A stretch of DNA of 64,000 nt from NCBI RefSeq assembly GCF_014651115.1, contig NZ_BMWG01000018.1, positions 62,001 to 126,000 of the forward strand. Direction: 5' to 3'. The DNA is from Streptomyces inusitatus (GTDB lineage: Bacteria; Actinomycetota; Actinomycetes; Streptomycetales; Streptomycetaceae). Positions within the stretch are counted from its first letter, which is position 1. Every line of letters begins with the position of its first letter. The notes under the pieces are model-generated. The model saw only the letters and a list, made by a program, of their open reading frames with translations, did not search any database and was not told the DNA's origin. The position numbers and the translations under genes were made by a program. Positions 55,127-62,782 of the stretch are shown one piece after another.

Positions 55127-55540
55127 TCAGGCGGTGCCGATGGGGGTGTTCTGGTACGCGGTGATGAGCCACTCCCCGTCGTGGCGGGTGAGCAGCCAGC
55201 CGGCCCGGATGGCCCGCTCGGGGGCGACCTCGGTGTCGCCGGGGGCGAGCACCCCGCCCTTGGTGATCACCATGGCGACGTCGGGGGCGAGCCGGCGGAG
55301 GCTCAGCGGTTCGCCGAAGACCCGGGTCCCCTTGAAGGGGCCCTGGTAGGCGCGGGTCATGAAGGCCCGGACCTCCTCGCGGCCGCGCAGGAAGACATCG
55401 CCGGGCAGGATCAGGGTGCTGTCCTCGGCGAAGACCTCGGCGAAGGCGTCGGCGTCGTTGTCGGCCCAGGCGGCGACGATGCGCCCGGGGACGCCCGCGA
55501 TCGCCGCGATGTCGGTGTCGTTGGAAGTCGATGCGCTCAT
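55127..55540 (-). CDS. SgcJ/EcaC-like NTF2-fold protein
   Basis: A 137-residue SnoaL/NTF2-fold protein matching the SgcJ/EcaC oxidoreductase family: IVAAWADNDADAFAEVFAEDSTLILPGDVFLRGREEVRAFM and a late RHDGEWLITAYQNTP. These small proteins occur in enediyne and other clusters, with unclear roles such as cyclase or binding partner. The ATG at 55540 is preferred over a GTG two codons earlier by spacing from AGGA. It lies 31 bases before the epoxidase gene. Confidence 0.85.
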   Translation of the reverse strand: MSASTSNDTDIAAIAGVPGRIVAAWADNDADAFAEVFAEDSTLILPGDVFLRGREEVRAFMTRAYQGPFKGTRVFGEPLSLRRLAPDVAMVITKGGVLAPGDTEVAPERAIRAGWLLTRHDGEWLITAYQNTPIGTA

Positions 55541-55588
55541 GTTCACGGTCCTGTCCGGTGGTGGGTGGCCGGGAATCGGGAATGAGGG

Positions 55589-56767
55589 TCAGATGTACTG
55601 GGTGTTGGGCTCCAGGCCGCACAGCACTCGTCCGTACAGCTCCAGATTGGTGTTGGGGTGCATGATCGAGTGCATATTGACGGTCTGGATGTCGCGCTCG
55701 ATGCGCTGGATCGGCACCGAGTGGTAGATGGACGAACCGCCGCTGGCCGTGTTGAGGATGTCCACGGCCTCCTTGGCGCGGGAGCACACCGCCCCCACCC
55801 GGAGCCGGGCGCGGGCCCGCTCCTCCATCGTCCACTCCTCGCCCGACGCGCCCTTGGCGTCGAGGAGGTCGGCGGCGGCGTAGGCGTGGAACTCGGCCTC
55901 GTCGATCTTCACGGTGGCCTCGGCGACCTGGAGGTGGGTCAGCGGGGCGTCGCTCTGCTTCTCGTACGAGGTGTAGCTGATCCCCCGGCCCGGCAGCCGC
56001 TCGAAGAACGCGTCCCGGGCGGCCTTGGCCAGGCCGAGGGCCGGACCGCTGACGGTGGCGACCGCGGTGGGCAGGAAGGGGGCGCGGTAGATCGTCCGTC
56101 CCGCGTTCCGCCGGGAGAGATGGTGGCCCTGGAGCGCCGGGCCGAGCGGCAGCACGCGCTCGGTGGGGACGAAGAGGTTCTCGGCGACGGTGGTGACGCT
56201 GCCGGAGCCGCGCAGTCCCGAGGTGTGCCAGTCGTCGATGACGCCGAGGTCCGCGACCGGCAGCAGCGTCATGATCGGCTCGAAGCTGCCGTCCGGATGG
56301 GCGAGCACGGCCGCGTTGGTGTTCCAGCTACTGAGCCGGACACCGGTGTTGAAGGCCCAGCGGCCGTTGAGGACGATGCCGCCCTCGGTGGGCACGGCCA
56401 TGGCGCTCGGGCTGAGGATGCCGGAGATCCGGACGTCGGGGGTGGCGAAGACTTCCTCCTGCACCTCGTCGGGGAAGAGCCCCACCATCCAGGTGCTGAC
56501 CGCCCAGACGGCGGCGGTCCAGGAGGTCGAGCCGCAGCCGCGGCCCAGCTCGGCCAGGACCTCGACGACGGTGCGCATGTCGGACTCGTAGCCGCCGTGC
56601 TGGACGGGGACCCGCATCTTGAGCAGTCCGGAGTCGGCGAGCGCCGCGACGGTGTCCTCCGGCAGGCTCCGGTCCTCCTCCGCGGTGGGCGCGTTCTTCT
56701 GGAGCAGGGGCACCAGCTCGGCGGCGCGCCGGACGAGTTCCGTCCTCGACGGGGTGTCGGTGGCCAT
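55589..56767 (-). CDS. Acyl-CoA dehydrogenase-fold flavin hydroxylase (HpaB/HsaA/SgcC-like)
   Basis: A 392-residue class D two-component monooxygenase-like protein: LPEDTVAALADSGLLKMRVPVQHGG, ELGRGCGSTSWTAAV, WAFNTGVRLSSW, and the C-terminal helical domain ending with HPNTNLELYGRVLCGLEPN. HpaB/HsaA-type enzymes hydroxylate phenols and need a separate flavin reductase, which is not in the window. Ring hydroxylation of a 4-hydroxyphenyl unit from hmaS would fit (inference). GAGGAGA supports the ATG at 56765-56767. Confidence 0.86.
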   Translation of the reverse strand: MATDTPSRTELVRRAAELVPLLQKNAPTAEEDRSLPEDTVAALADSGLLKMRVPVQHGGYESDMRTVVEVLAELGRGCGSTSWTAAVWAVSTWMVGLFPDEVQEEVFATPDVRISGILSPSAMAVPTEGGIVLNGRWAFNTGVRLSSWNTNAAVLAHPDGSFEPIMTLLPVADLGVIDDWHTSGLRGSGSVTTVAENLFVPTERVLPLGPALQGHHLSRRNAGRTIYRAPFLPTAVATVSGPALGLAKAARDAFFERLPGRGISYTSYEKQSDAPLTHLQVAEATVKIDEAEFHAYAAADLLDAKGASGEEWTMEERARARLRVGAVCSRAKEAVDILNTASGGSSIYHSVPIQRIERDIQTVNMHSIMHPNTNLELYGRVLCGLEPNTQYI

Positions 56768-56912
56768 GGAGTTCTCCTCGGCTTGGGGCACGGGGTGGGG
56801 TGGGTGACGCCGCGTCGGACGCGGCGTCTTGAGACTCGCAGCCGCCTCGGCGGGGCCGCATCTTCCTGATTGCGCTCCGTGTACGGCGGCGCGCGCGGTC
56901 ACTGGCCTCGGG

Positions 56913-57707
56913 TCAGGAGGAGGGGGCGGTGGCGGCGGGCCCGCGCACGGTCCCGGTCCCGGCCTTGGTCTTGGCCCCGGGCTTGCGCCTGGACCCGCGG
57001 CCGTCCAGCCACCATGCGGCGATCATCAGATTGACCACCCAGCCGAGCCAGGCCGAGGCCTCGGCCGCGGTCATCATCGCGGCGGCCTGTTCGGTGGGTA
57101 TCTCGCCGGGCGTCATCCCCATCGCCAGCATCAGCCCGTTGGCGAGCAGCCGGCCGCTCAGGGCCTCCATCGTCAGGGCGAAGCTGTAGATCATGAACCG
57201 GCGGTGCTCCTGGTAGCGCCGCTGCCGGGCGCGTACATATCCCACGAGGGTGGTGATGAACCACAGCGCGGCCAGCGAGGCCCGCCCCACCCAGCCGGGC
57301 CCGCCGAAGGAGGTCACCAGCAGATAGAAGGAGAGCACCACCGAGGGCAGCACCCCGGCGAAGACATAGAGCCGGCCGCTGCGGCGGTGGATCGCGGGGT
57401 GTTCGCGCCGCAGCCAGGGCCACACCTGGAGACACATCGTCACCATGGCGATGGAGCCGAAGAGGATGTGGCCGACGAGCATCGCGTACTTGGTGGGGAA
57501 CTCCGGCGGCAGCGGCACGGTCGCCTTGGCGGGGTCCAGTCCCAGATACGGCGGAAGGACGTAGGCGAAGACAGCGACGGTGGACAGGACCAGCAGAATC
57601 ATCCACACCCGCACACCGCGGCGGTCCGGCGGTCCGGCCGGGGGCGGCGGCGAGGACGGGGGCGGGGCGGGAGCCGGCGTGCCCGCGCGCTCCAGGTTCT
57701 GTGTCAC
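56913..57707 (-). CDS. DUF2306-type membrane protein
   Basis: A 264-residue protein with a ~30-residue Pro-rich cytoplasmic N-terminus. Five to six helices follow (VWMILLVLSTVAVFAYVLP; LVGHILFGSIAMVTMCLQVW; LPSVVLSFYLLVTSFGG). The family-typical HPAIHRRSGRLYVFAGVLP and EHRRFMIYSFALTMEALSGR segments contain conserved His and Arg. The C-terminus is Lys/Arg/Gly-rich. GGAGGATCC precedes the GTG start. Function of the family is unknown; similar proteins occur in secondary-metabolite clusters. Confidence 0.8.
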   Translation of the reverse strand: MTQNLERAGTPAPAPPPSSPPPPAGPPDRRGVRVWMILLVLSTVAVFAYVLPPYLGLDPAKATVPLPPEFPTKYAMLVGHILFGSIAMVTMCLQVWPWLRREHPAIHRRSGRLYVFAGVLPSVVLSFYLLVTSFGGPGWVGRASLAALWFITTLVGYVRARQRRYQEHRRFMIYSFALTMEALSGRLLANGLMLAMGMTPGEIPTEQAAAMMTAAEASAWLGWVVNLMIAAWWLDGRGSRRKPGAKTKAGTGTVRGPAATAPSS

Positions 57708-57806
57708 GGTGGATCCTCCAGTTCATGCGCACGGGCGGTCCGGTGGTACGGAGGTCGCGCGTTCGGTGGGTGGGGCCCGGCCGGGTGGCCGGCCGGGCCC
57801 GTGGGG

Positions 57807-59258
57807 TCAGCCGAGTTCGCCGACCACCAGGCAGTCCGGGGCCACCGGACCCGCGCCGACGCAGCGCGTGTTGTAGTCGTCCAGGATCTTCTGGCCCTCG
57901 GCGTCGGCGAGGCCGAAGCGCTTCGCCGGGCGGGCGCCGTCCTTGAGGACGTCGTGCATGGCCTTCGTCAGCTCGTTCTCGACCCCGGTGAAGCCGCCGA
58001 GCACCGGGCCGAGCGCGCCCGGCTCGTCCTTGGTGGCCCGGATCTGCTCCAGCGCCACCTCCGGCGCGGGGTTCTGCTCGAACCAGCCCTGCTCGTCCAG
58101 GAGTTCGGCGGAGCTCTCGGTCATCGGCAGATACTGGGTGTTCTTGTGCCACTCGGCGCCGTTGGCCGTGCTGTTGAGGAACTGCATGAAGGCCAGCGCG
58201 CCGTCCCGGGTCCGCCGGTCCAGACCGGACTTCAGCCAGAGCGAGTCGCCCGAGGTGAGATTGCCGGTCTTGGGGGTGCGGCCGTTGTGCGGCACCGGGC
58301 CCGCCTCGACCTTGTAGCCGGCCTTCTCGCCCTCCTGGGCGAGCATGCCGCCCATGTTGGCCGAGTCCAGTACGAAGGCCACGTTCTGCTGGTTGAAGGC
58401 CTCGAAGTTGCCGCCCCAGTCGCCCGGCTGGCCGGTGTAGAGGTACGCGCCCTTGCGGTGCAGCTTCTCCCACCAGGAGGCGTAGGACAGCACCTCCGGC
58501 GAGTTCAGCTCCACCTGGGTGGCGCGGCCGTCCCGGCCGCCCGCGCGGTCGGTCAGCAGTCCGCCCTGCTGGGCGGCGGCCTGCTGGAAGAACCAGCTGT
58601 GGTTGGGCCAGGTGACGCAGTTCTTCGGGCCGTCGGCGAGCTTGGCGACCTTCTTGCAGGCGCGCTCCAGCTCCCGCCAGGTCCTCGGGAAGGAGTCCAC
58701 CCCGGCCGCGTCCAGGATCTTCTTGTTGCCGTACATCAGCGAGGTCATCGCGGTCAGCGGCATGGACCGCAGATCGCCGGACTCGCTGTAGTAGGCGCGC
58801 AGCGCGGGCAGCAGATCGTCGGTGACGACGGGTTCGCCGAGGATGGTCGAGCGGCCCGCGATCGCCTTCTCCACCGAGGTGAACAGCGGCTTGCCGGCCT
58901 TGTTCCGGGCGTCCCGGGCGAGCTGGGTGGTGCTGTAGTAGTAGTTCGCCACGGCGGGCGCCCTGCCCTGCGCCGCGGCCTTGGAGACCTCCAGCGGCAG
59001 CTGGGTGTAGGGGAACGCCTTGATCTTCACCCGGTAGCCGGGGTGCTTCGCGTTGAACTCCTCGGCCAGTTTCTTACGGGTGTCCAGATACCCCGGGAAG
59101 GGGTATTCGGCGAGCCAGACGTCGACGGTGGTGACCTTGCTCGTGTCCACTCCGAGCTGGGCGTGGGTGCCGGGGGAGGCCGGGGTGCCGCACGCGGCGA
59201 GGGTGAGCATGCCCGCCGTGGCGAGCGAGGCGGCGAGCAACGTCCTTGGGCTGCGCAT
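57807..59258 (-). CDS. Orphan ABC substrate-binding lipoprotein (family 1)
   Basis: A 483-residue extracytoplasmic solute-binding protein. The signal peptide ends in LTLAACG (lipobox), then VDVWLAEYPFPGYLDTRKKLAEEFNAKHPGYRV, typical of sugar/UgpB-type binding proteins. Mid-protein AMTSLMYGNKKILDAAGVDSFPRTW and a late MQFLNSTANGAEWHKNTQYLPM also fit. No permease or ATPase genes lie nearby. It may work with a distant importer or bind the cluster product. Its presence in the middle of a biosynthetic cluster is unusual. Confidence 0.9.
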   Translation of the reverse strand: MRSPRTLLAASLATAGMLTLAACGTPASPGTHAQLGVDTSKVTTVDVWLAEYPFPGYLDTRKKLAEEFNAKHPGYRVKIKAFPYTQLPLEVSKAAAQGRAPAVANYYYSTTQLARDARNKAGKPLFTSVEKAIAGRSTILGEPVVTDDLLPALRAYYSESGDLRSMPLTAMTSLMYGNKKILDAAGVDSFPRTWRELERACKKVAKLADGPKNCVTWPNHSWFFQQAAAQQGGLLTDRAGGRDGRATQVELNSPEVLSYASWWEKLHRKGAYLYTGQPGDWGGNFEAFNQQNVAFVLDSANMGGMLAQEGEKAGYKVEAGPVPHNGRTPKTGNLTSGDSLWLKSGLDRRTRDGALAFMQFLNSTANGAEWHKNTQYLPMTESSAELLDEQGWFEQNPAPEVALEQIRATKDEPGALGPVLGGFTGVENELTKAMHDVLKDGARPAKRFGLADAEGQKILDDYNTRCVGAGPVAPDCLVVGELG

Positions 59259-59305
59259 GCTTTCTCCAAAGAGGGATGGGGTGCGGGACGGTCGGGCGGG
59301 CCGGT

Positions 59306-59595
59306 TCAGCCGAGGTGGGCGAATTGTCCGGGGGTACGGCCCGGTCCGGCGGGGCCCCGGTAGGCCTGGGCGATGTCGAGATAGCGGTCCGCCTCCGCGC
59401 CCGTGGCGCTCAGCTCCAGATCGGCGCGGTGCCGCCGTCGCGTCGCCAGCAGACAGAAGTCGTGCGCGGAGCCCGTGATCCGCTGCTCCGCGTCGGCGGG
59501 GCCGAACTCCCACAGCGCGCCCGAAGGACCGGTCAGTTCAAACCGGAACGGCTCGGAAGGCGGGGTGAGACCCCGGGCCTGATAGCCGAAGTCCC
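59306..59595 (-). repeat. Direct repeat copy 1 (290 bp)
   Basis: The last 290 bases of copy A match 61952-62241 with about 20 mismatches by hand count (~93%). The two copies flank the MFS exporter gene in the same orientation. Confidence 0.9.
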
Positions 59596-60106
59596 TGGTC
59601 AGCGTGGCGAATCCGACCAGGTGCCGGATCCCGTCGGTGGGCTCGCGCCGGATGCCGAGCGCGTCGGCGACATCCTGGCCGTGACCGAACAGCTCCATGA
59701 TCCCGGCGCAGGCGAGCACGGGCGCGGGCAGCGGGTTGACCAGCCAGGGCACCAGCGCCCCGGCCGGGACGGCGGCCAGTGCCGCGCCCGCCTTGGCCCG
59801 CTCCTCGCGCCAGATGTCCAGCACCGTGGCGGCCGGTTTGTCGAGATACCCGGCGAGCGCGGCGTTGACCGCTCCGTCGAAGTCCTCGGCGGCGGCCGCG
59901 GCGGCGGCCTTGAACGCCTCCGGAGCCCCGGCGGCGGCTCCGGCCAGCCGGAAGATGAAGGCCAGATGGGCGATCTGGTGCTTGATCGTCCAGCCGGGGG
60001 CGGGGGTGGGCGTGTCCCACTGCCGCTCGTCCAGCTCCGCCACCAGGCGGTCGATCTCATCGCCCGCCGCGGTCAGATCGTCCAGCACGTCTCTTGAGTC
60101 GTTCAC
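59306..60106 (-). CDS. TIGR03084/DinB-like metal-binding protein, copy A
   Basis: A 266-residue protein. The N-terminal DinB/MDMPI domain holds TPTPAPGWTIKHQIAHLAFIF and IMELFGHGQDVADALG, whose His residues are metal-ligand candidates. The C-terminal domain ends GRTPGQFAHLG. GAGAGGAA upstream supports the GTG at 60104-60106. It is a paralogue of the gene at 61952; their 3' thirds are nearly identical in DNA. Family proteins may be thiol-dependent isomerases or transferases; no substrate can be named. Confidence 0.85.
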   Translation of the reverse strand: MNDSRDVLDDLTAAGDEIDRLVAELDERQWDTPTPAPGWTIKHQIAHLAFIFRLAGAAAGAPEAFKAAAAAAAEDFDGAVNAALAGYLDKPAATVLDIWREERAKAGAALAAVPAGALVPWLVNPLPAPVLACAGIMELFGHGQDVADALGIRREPTDGIRHLVGFATLTRDFGYQARGLTPPSEPFRFELTGPSGALWEFGPADAEQRITGSAHDFCLLATRRRHRADLELSATGAEADRYLDIAQAYRGPAGPGRTPGQFAHLG

Positions 60107-60437
60107 GTGTGGTTCCTCTCGTGGGAGATCGGGTCCGGGGGGTCGGTCCGGGGCCGGGTCCGGGGAGTCGGGTCCGGGAAGGTCGAGGGCGCGGCGGTCC
60201 GGGGCGCGGCGGGGCCGCGCCCTGTCCGTTCGATGAGGCCGCGCGGCGGGGAGGCGGTGCGGGCGGGGATCCTTCGTTTCCCGGCGGGGCCGTACTGCCG
60301 TGCGGGACCGGTCCGTTGGTGACGGGCAGTCGGTTGGGGCCTGTCGTTCGGATCAGGCCCCTGGCTCCGCGGTGCACCCCAGCGTGCCGCACTCGTGGGG
60401 CGCTGTCTTCTCCTTGTGTGCTGTCCGTACCGGCAGG
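60107..60437. other. 331-base gap with G-run array
   Basis: No gene seen. From about 60128 to 60178 the plus strand has closely spaced runs of three or more G (GGGTCCGGGG-type units), a potential G-quadruplex. The rest is GC-rich sequence without a clear terminator or promoter. Confidence 0.55.
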
Positions 60438-61934
60438 TCAGTCGGCCGGGGCCGGGCCGCGGATCCCCTTGAGCGCGAGGGCGGCGAGCACGGCGGCCAG
60501 CAGGGCGCACACCCAGGCCACGGCGGTGAGGCCGTCGGTGAAGGCCTCCCGGGCCTGGTCGAACAGCGCCCGGCCGGGTCCGGCGGGAAGCTCCTCGCTC
60601 CGGGAGACCGCACCGGCGAAGGTCTCGTCCGTCCGCGCGGTCTCGGGCATCCGCACCCGGTAGACGGCGGTGGCGACGCTGCCGAGCACGGCGGTGCCGA
60701 GCGCGAAGCCCAGTTCGCTGCCGCTCTCCGAGAGCGCGGACGCCGAGCCGGTCCGGCCGGCGGGGGCGGCGGCGAGGATCAGGTCCGTGCCCAGCACGGC
60801 CGAGGGGGCGAGCCCCAGATAGACCACGACCAGGCCGGTGATCACCGCCGGGAGCCCGCCGGAGGCCGCCTGGGTCAGCAGCAGCCCGTAACCGGCCGCC
60901 GCGAGCCCGAGACCGCCCGCGATGAGCCGTCCGGGCGGGATCCGCCGGGCCAGCGGCGGGGTCAGCGCGGAGCCGATCAGCATGGCGAGGGCGTACGGGA
61001 GCATCCACAGCCCGGCGCTCAGCGGGTCGAGTCCCAGGGCGAGTTGCAGATACTGCGCGGTGAGCAGCCCGATGCCGCCCATGGCCGCCCCGCCGAGCAG
61101 CATGATCAGCAGTACGGAGCGGATGGTGCGGTCGGCGAAGAGCCCCAGGTCCAGCAGCGGCCGGGGCAGTCCGCGCTGGCGGCGGACGAACATCCGGCCG
61201 AGGAGGACGCCGAGGACGACGAGGGCCGAGGAGAGCGCCGTGCCCGCGCCGACGGCGAGCCCCTTGAGCCCCTGGACGGTCGCGAGCACGGCGGCGAGGG
61301 AGAGCAGCACGCTCAGCGGGTCGAGCCCGGCGGAGTCCGGCGTACGGTCCCGGTCGGCGGGGAGCAGGAACGGCGCGGTGATCAGCAGCAGTGCCATCAC
61401 GGGGACGCCCAGCAGGAACACCGAGCCCCACCAGGCGAATCGCAGCAGTACGCCGCCGACGAGCGGGCCGATCACCATGCCGGCCATGAAGCAGGTCATC
61501 CACACGCCGACGGCGGCCGTGCGCTGGCGCGGATCGCGGAAGAGGGTGCTGATCAGGGCGAGGGTGGTGGGCATCAGGGCCGCTCCGGCGATGCCGAGGA
61601 GGGCCCGCGCGGCGATCAGGGCGGTGGCGCTGTCGGCGTACGCGACGAGCACGGACGCGCCGCCGAACGCGGCGGCCCCGGCCATCAGCAGCCGTCGGCG
61701 GCCGATCCGGTCGCCGAGGGAGCCCATGGTGACCAGAAAGCCCGCGATCATGAAGCCGTAGACGTCCATGGCCCAGAGCAGCTGGGCGGGGCCGGTCCGC
61801 AGGTCCGCGCCGATGGCAGGGAGGGCGAGTTGCAGCACCCCGGAGTCGAGGGCGAGCAGCAGCGCGGGCAGCGCCAGGACCACGAGCGCCAGCCACTCCC
61901 GGCGGCCCGCGCGGAGGTTCTCTGCTGGGGGCAC
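60438..61934 (-). CDS. 14-TM MFS drug exporter (DHA2), cluster-associated
   Basis: A 498-residue exporter beginning VPPAENLRAGRREWLALVVLALPALLLALDSGVLQ. Motif A is GSLGDRIGRRRLLM, and about 14 helices follow. GGAGAGG seven bases upstream supports the GTG at 61932-61934. It is clearly related to the exporter at 34321-35907 (same RREW opening, MDVYGF/MDIYGF and motif A segments), so the two paralogues lie at opposite ends of the cluster. Likely exports the product or gives resistance. Confidence 0.93.
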   Translation of the reverse strand: MPPAENLRAGRREWLALVVLALPALLLALDSGVLQLALPAIGADLRTGPAQLLWAMDVYGFMIAGFLVTMGSLGDRIGRRRLLMAGAAAFGGASVLVAYADSATALIAARALLGIAGAALMPTTLALISTLFRDPRQRTAAVGVWMTCFMAGMVIGPLVGGVLLRFAWWGSVFLLGVPVMALLLITAPFLLPADRDRTPDSAGLDPLSVLLSLAAVLATVQGLKGLAVGAGTALSSALVVLGVLLGRMFVRRQRGLPRPLLDLGLFADRTIRSVLLIMLLGGAAMGGIGLLTAQYLQLALGLDPLSAGLWMLPYALAMLIGSALTPPLARRIPPGRLIAGGLGLAAAGYGLLLTQAASGGLPAVITGLVVVYLGLAPSAVLGTDLILAAAPAGRTGSASALSESGSELGFALGTAVLGSVATAVYRVRMPETARTDETFAGAVSRSEELPAGPGRALFDQAREAFTDGLTAVAWVCALLAAVLAALALKGIRGPAPAD

Positions 61935-61951
61935 CGTGGGGCCTCTCCTGG

Positions 61952-62241
61952 TCAGCCGAGGTGGGCGAATTGTCCGGGGGTGCGGCCGGGCCCGGGGTCT
62001 CCCCGGTAGGCCTGGGCGAGGTCGAGATAGCGGTCCGCCTCCGCGCCCGTGGCGCTCAGCTCCAGATCGGCGCGGTGCCGCCGGCGGGTCACCAGCAGAC
62101 AGAAGTCGTACGCGGAGCCCGTGATCCGCTCCTTCGCGTCGGCGGGACCGTACTCCCACAGCGCGCCCGAAGGCCCGGTCAGCTCGAACCGGAACGGCTC
62201 GGAAGGCGGGGTGAGACCCCGGGACTGATAGCCGAAGTCCC
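61952..62241 (-). repeat. Direct repeat copy 2 (290 bp)
   Basis: Partner of 59306-59595. Same orientation, 2.6 kb apart, about 93% identical by hand count. Confidence 0.9.
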
Positions 62242-62782
62242 GGTTGGCCTGGGCGAATCGGGTCACATGGGCGATGTGGTCGGTGGGCTGGTGTGGCAGT
62301 CGGAGCGCGTCGGCGATGTCCTGGCCGTGGCCGAACAGCTCCAGCACCCCGACCCGGGCGACATCGGCGGGGAGGGTGGGGCCGGTGAGCCAGGGGACCG
62401 GCCGCTCGGGGGGCAGGGCGGCGAGCGCGGTGTGGGTCGCCCTCCATGTCTCGTGCCAGCGGGCGACGAGGGTCTCGCGGGAGTCGTCGGCGTAGTCGGC
62501 CAGCGCCGCGTTGACCGCGCCGTTGAAGTTTCCGGCCGCGCGTTCGATGAAGCCGTGGAAGGCGTTCGCGTCGGTGGCGGCGACGCGGGCGAGCCCGAAG
62601 ACGAAGACCAGATGGGCGATCTGGTCGGCCACGGTCCAGCCGGGGGCCGGGGAGTCCGTGGCGAGCTGTCCCGCCTCCACCTGTGCCACCAGGGCGTCCA
62701 GCCGCGCGCACTCCTCGGCCAGGGAGTCGAGGGCCGGTGCGGTGTGCGGCGGGCGGTGCTCGGTGCTGGGCGAGTCGGTCAT
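61952..62782 (-). CDS. TIGR03084/DinB-like metal-binding protein, copy B
   Basis: A 276-residue paralogue of the gene at 59306. The N-terminal part (SPAPGWTVADQIAHLVFVFG; VLELFGHGQDIADALRL) is diverged, while the last ~97 residues are almost the same (TPPSEPFRFELTGPSGALWE, ITGSAYDFCLL, ending GQFAHLG). GGAGAGCAG precedes the ATG at 62780-62782. The ATG overlaps the stop of the AhpD-like gene by four bases. Confidence 0.85.
   Translation of the reverse strand: MTDSPSTEHRPPHTAPALDSLAEECARLDALVAQVEAGQLATDSPAPGWTVADQIAHLVFVFGLARVAATDANAFHGFIERAAGNFNGAVNAALADYADDSRETLVARWHETWRATHTALAALPPERPVPWLTGPTLPADVARVGVLELFGHGQDIADALRLPHQPTDHIAHVTRFAQANRDFGYQSRGLTPPSEPFRFELTGPSGALWEYGPADAKERITGSAYDFCLLVTRRRHRADLELSATGAEADRYLDLAQAYRGDPGPGRTPGQFAHLG

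Noticed and set aside
55127-56767. An enediyne cluster, because SgcJ-like, SgcC-like and epoxide hydrolase genes are present
   Set aside because: No enediyne PKS or its thioesterase and accessory genes occur in the window; these families are shared with other pathways.
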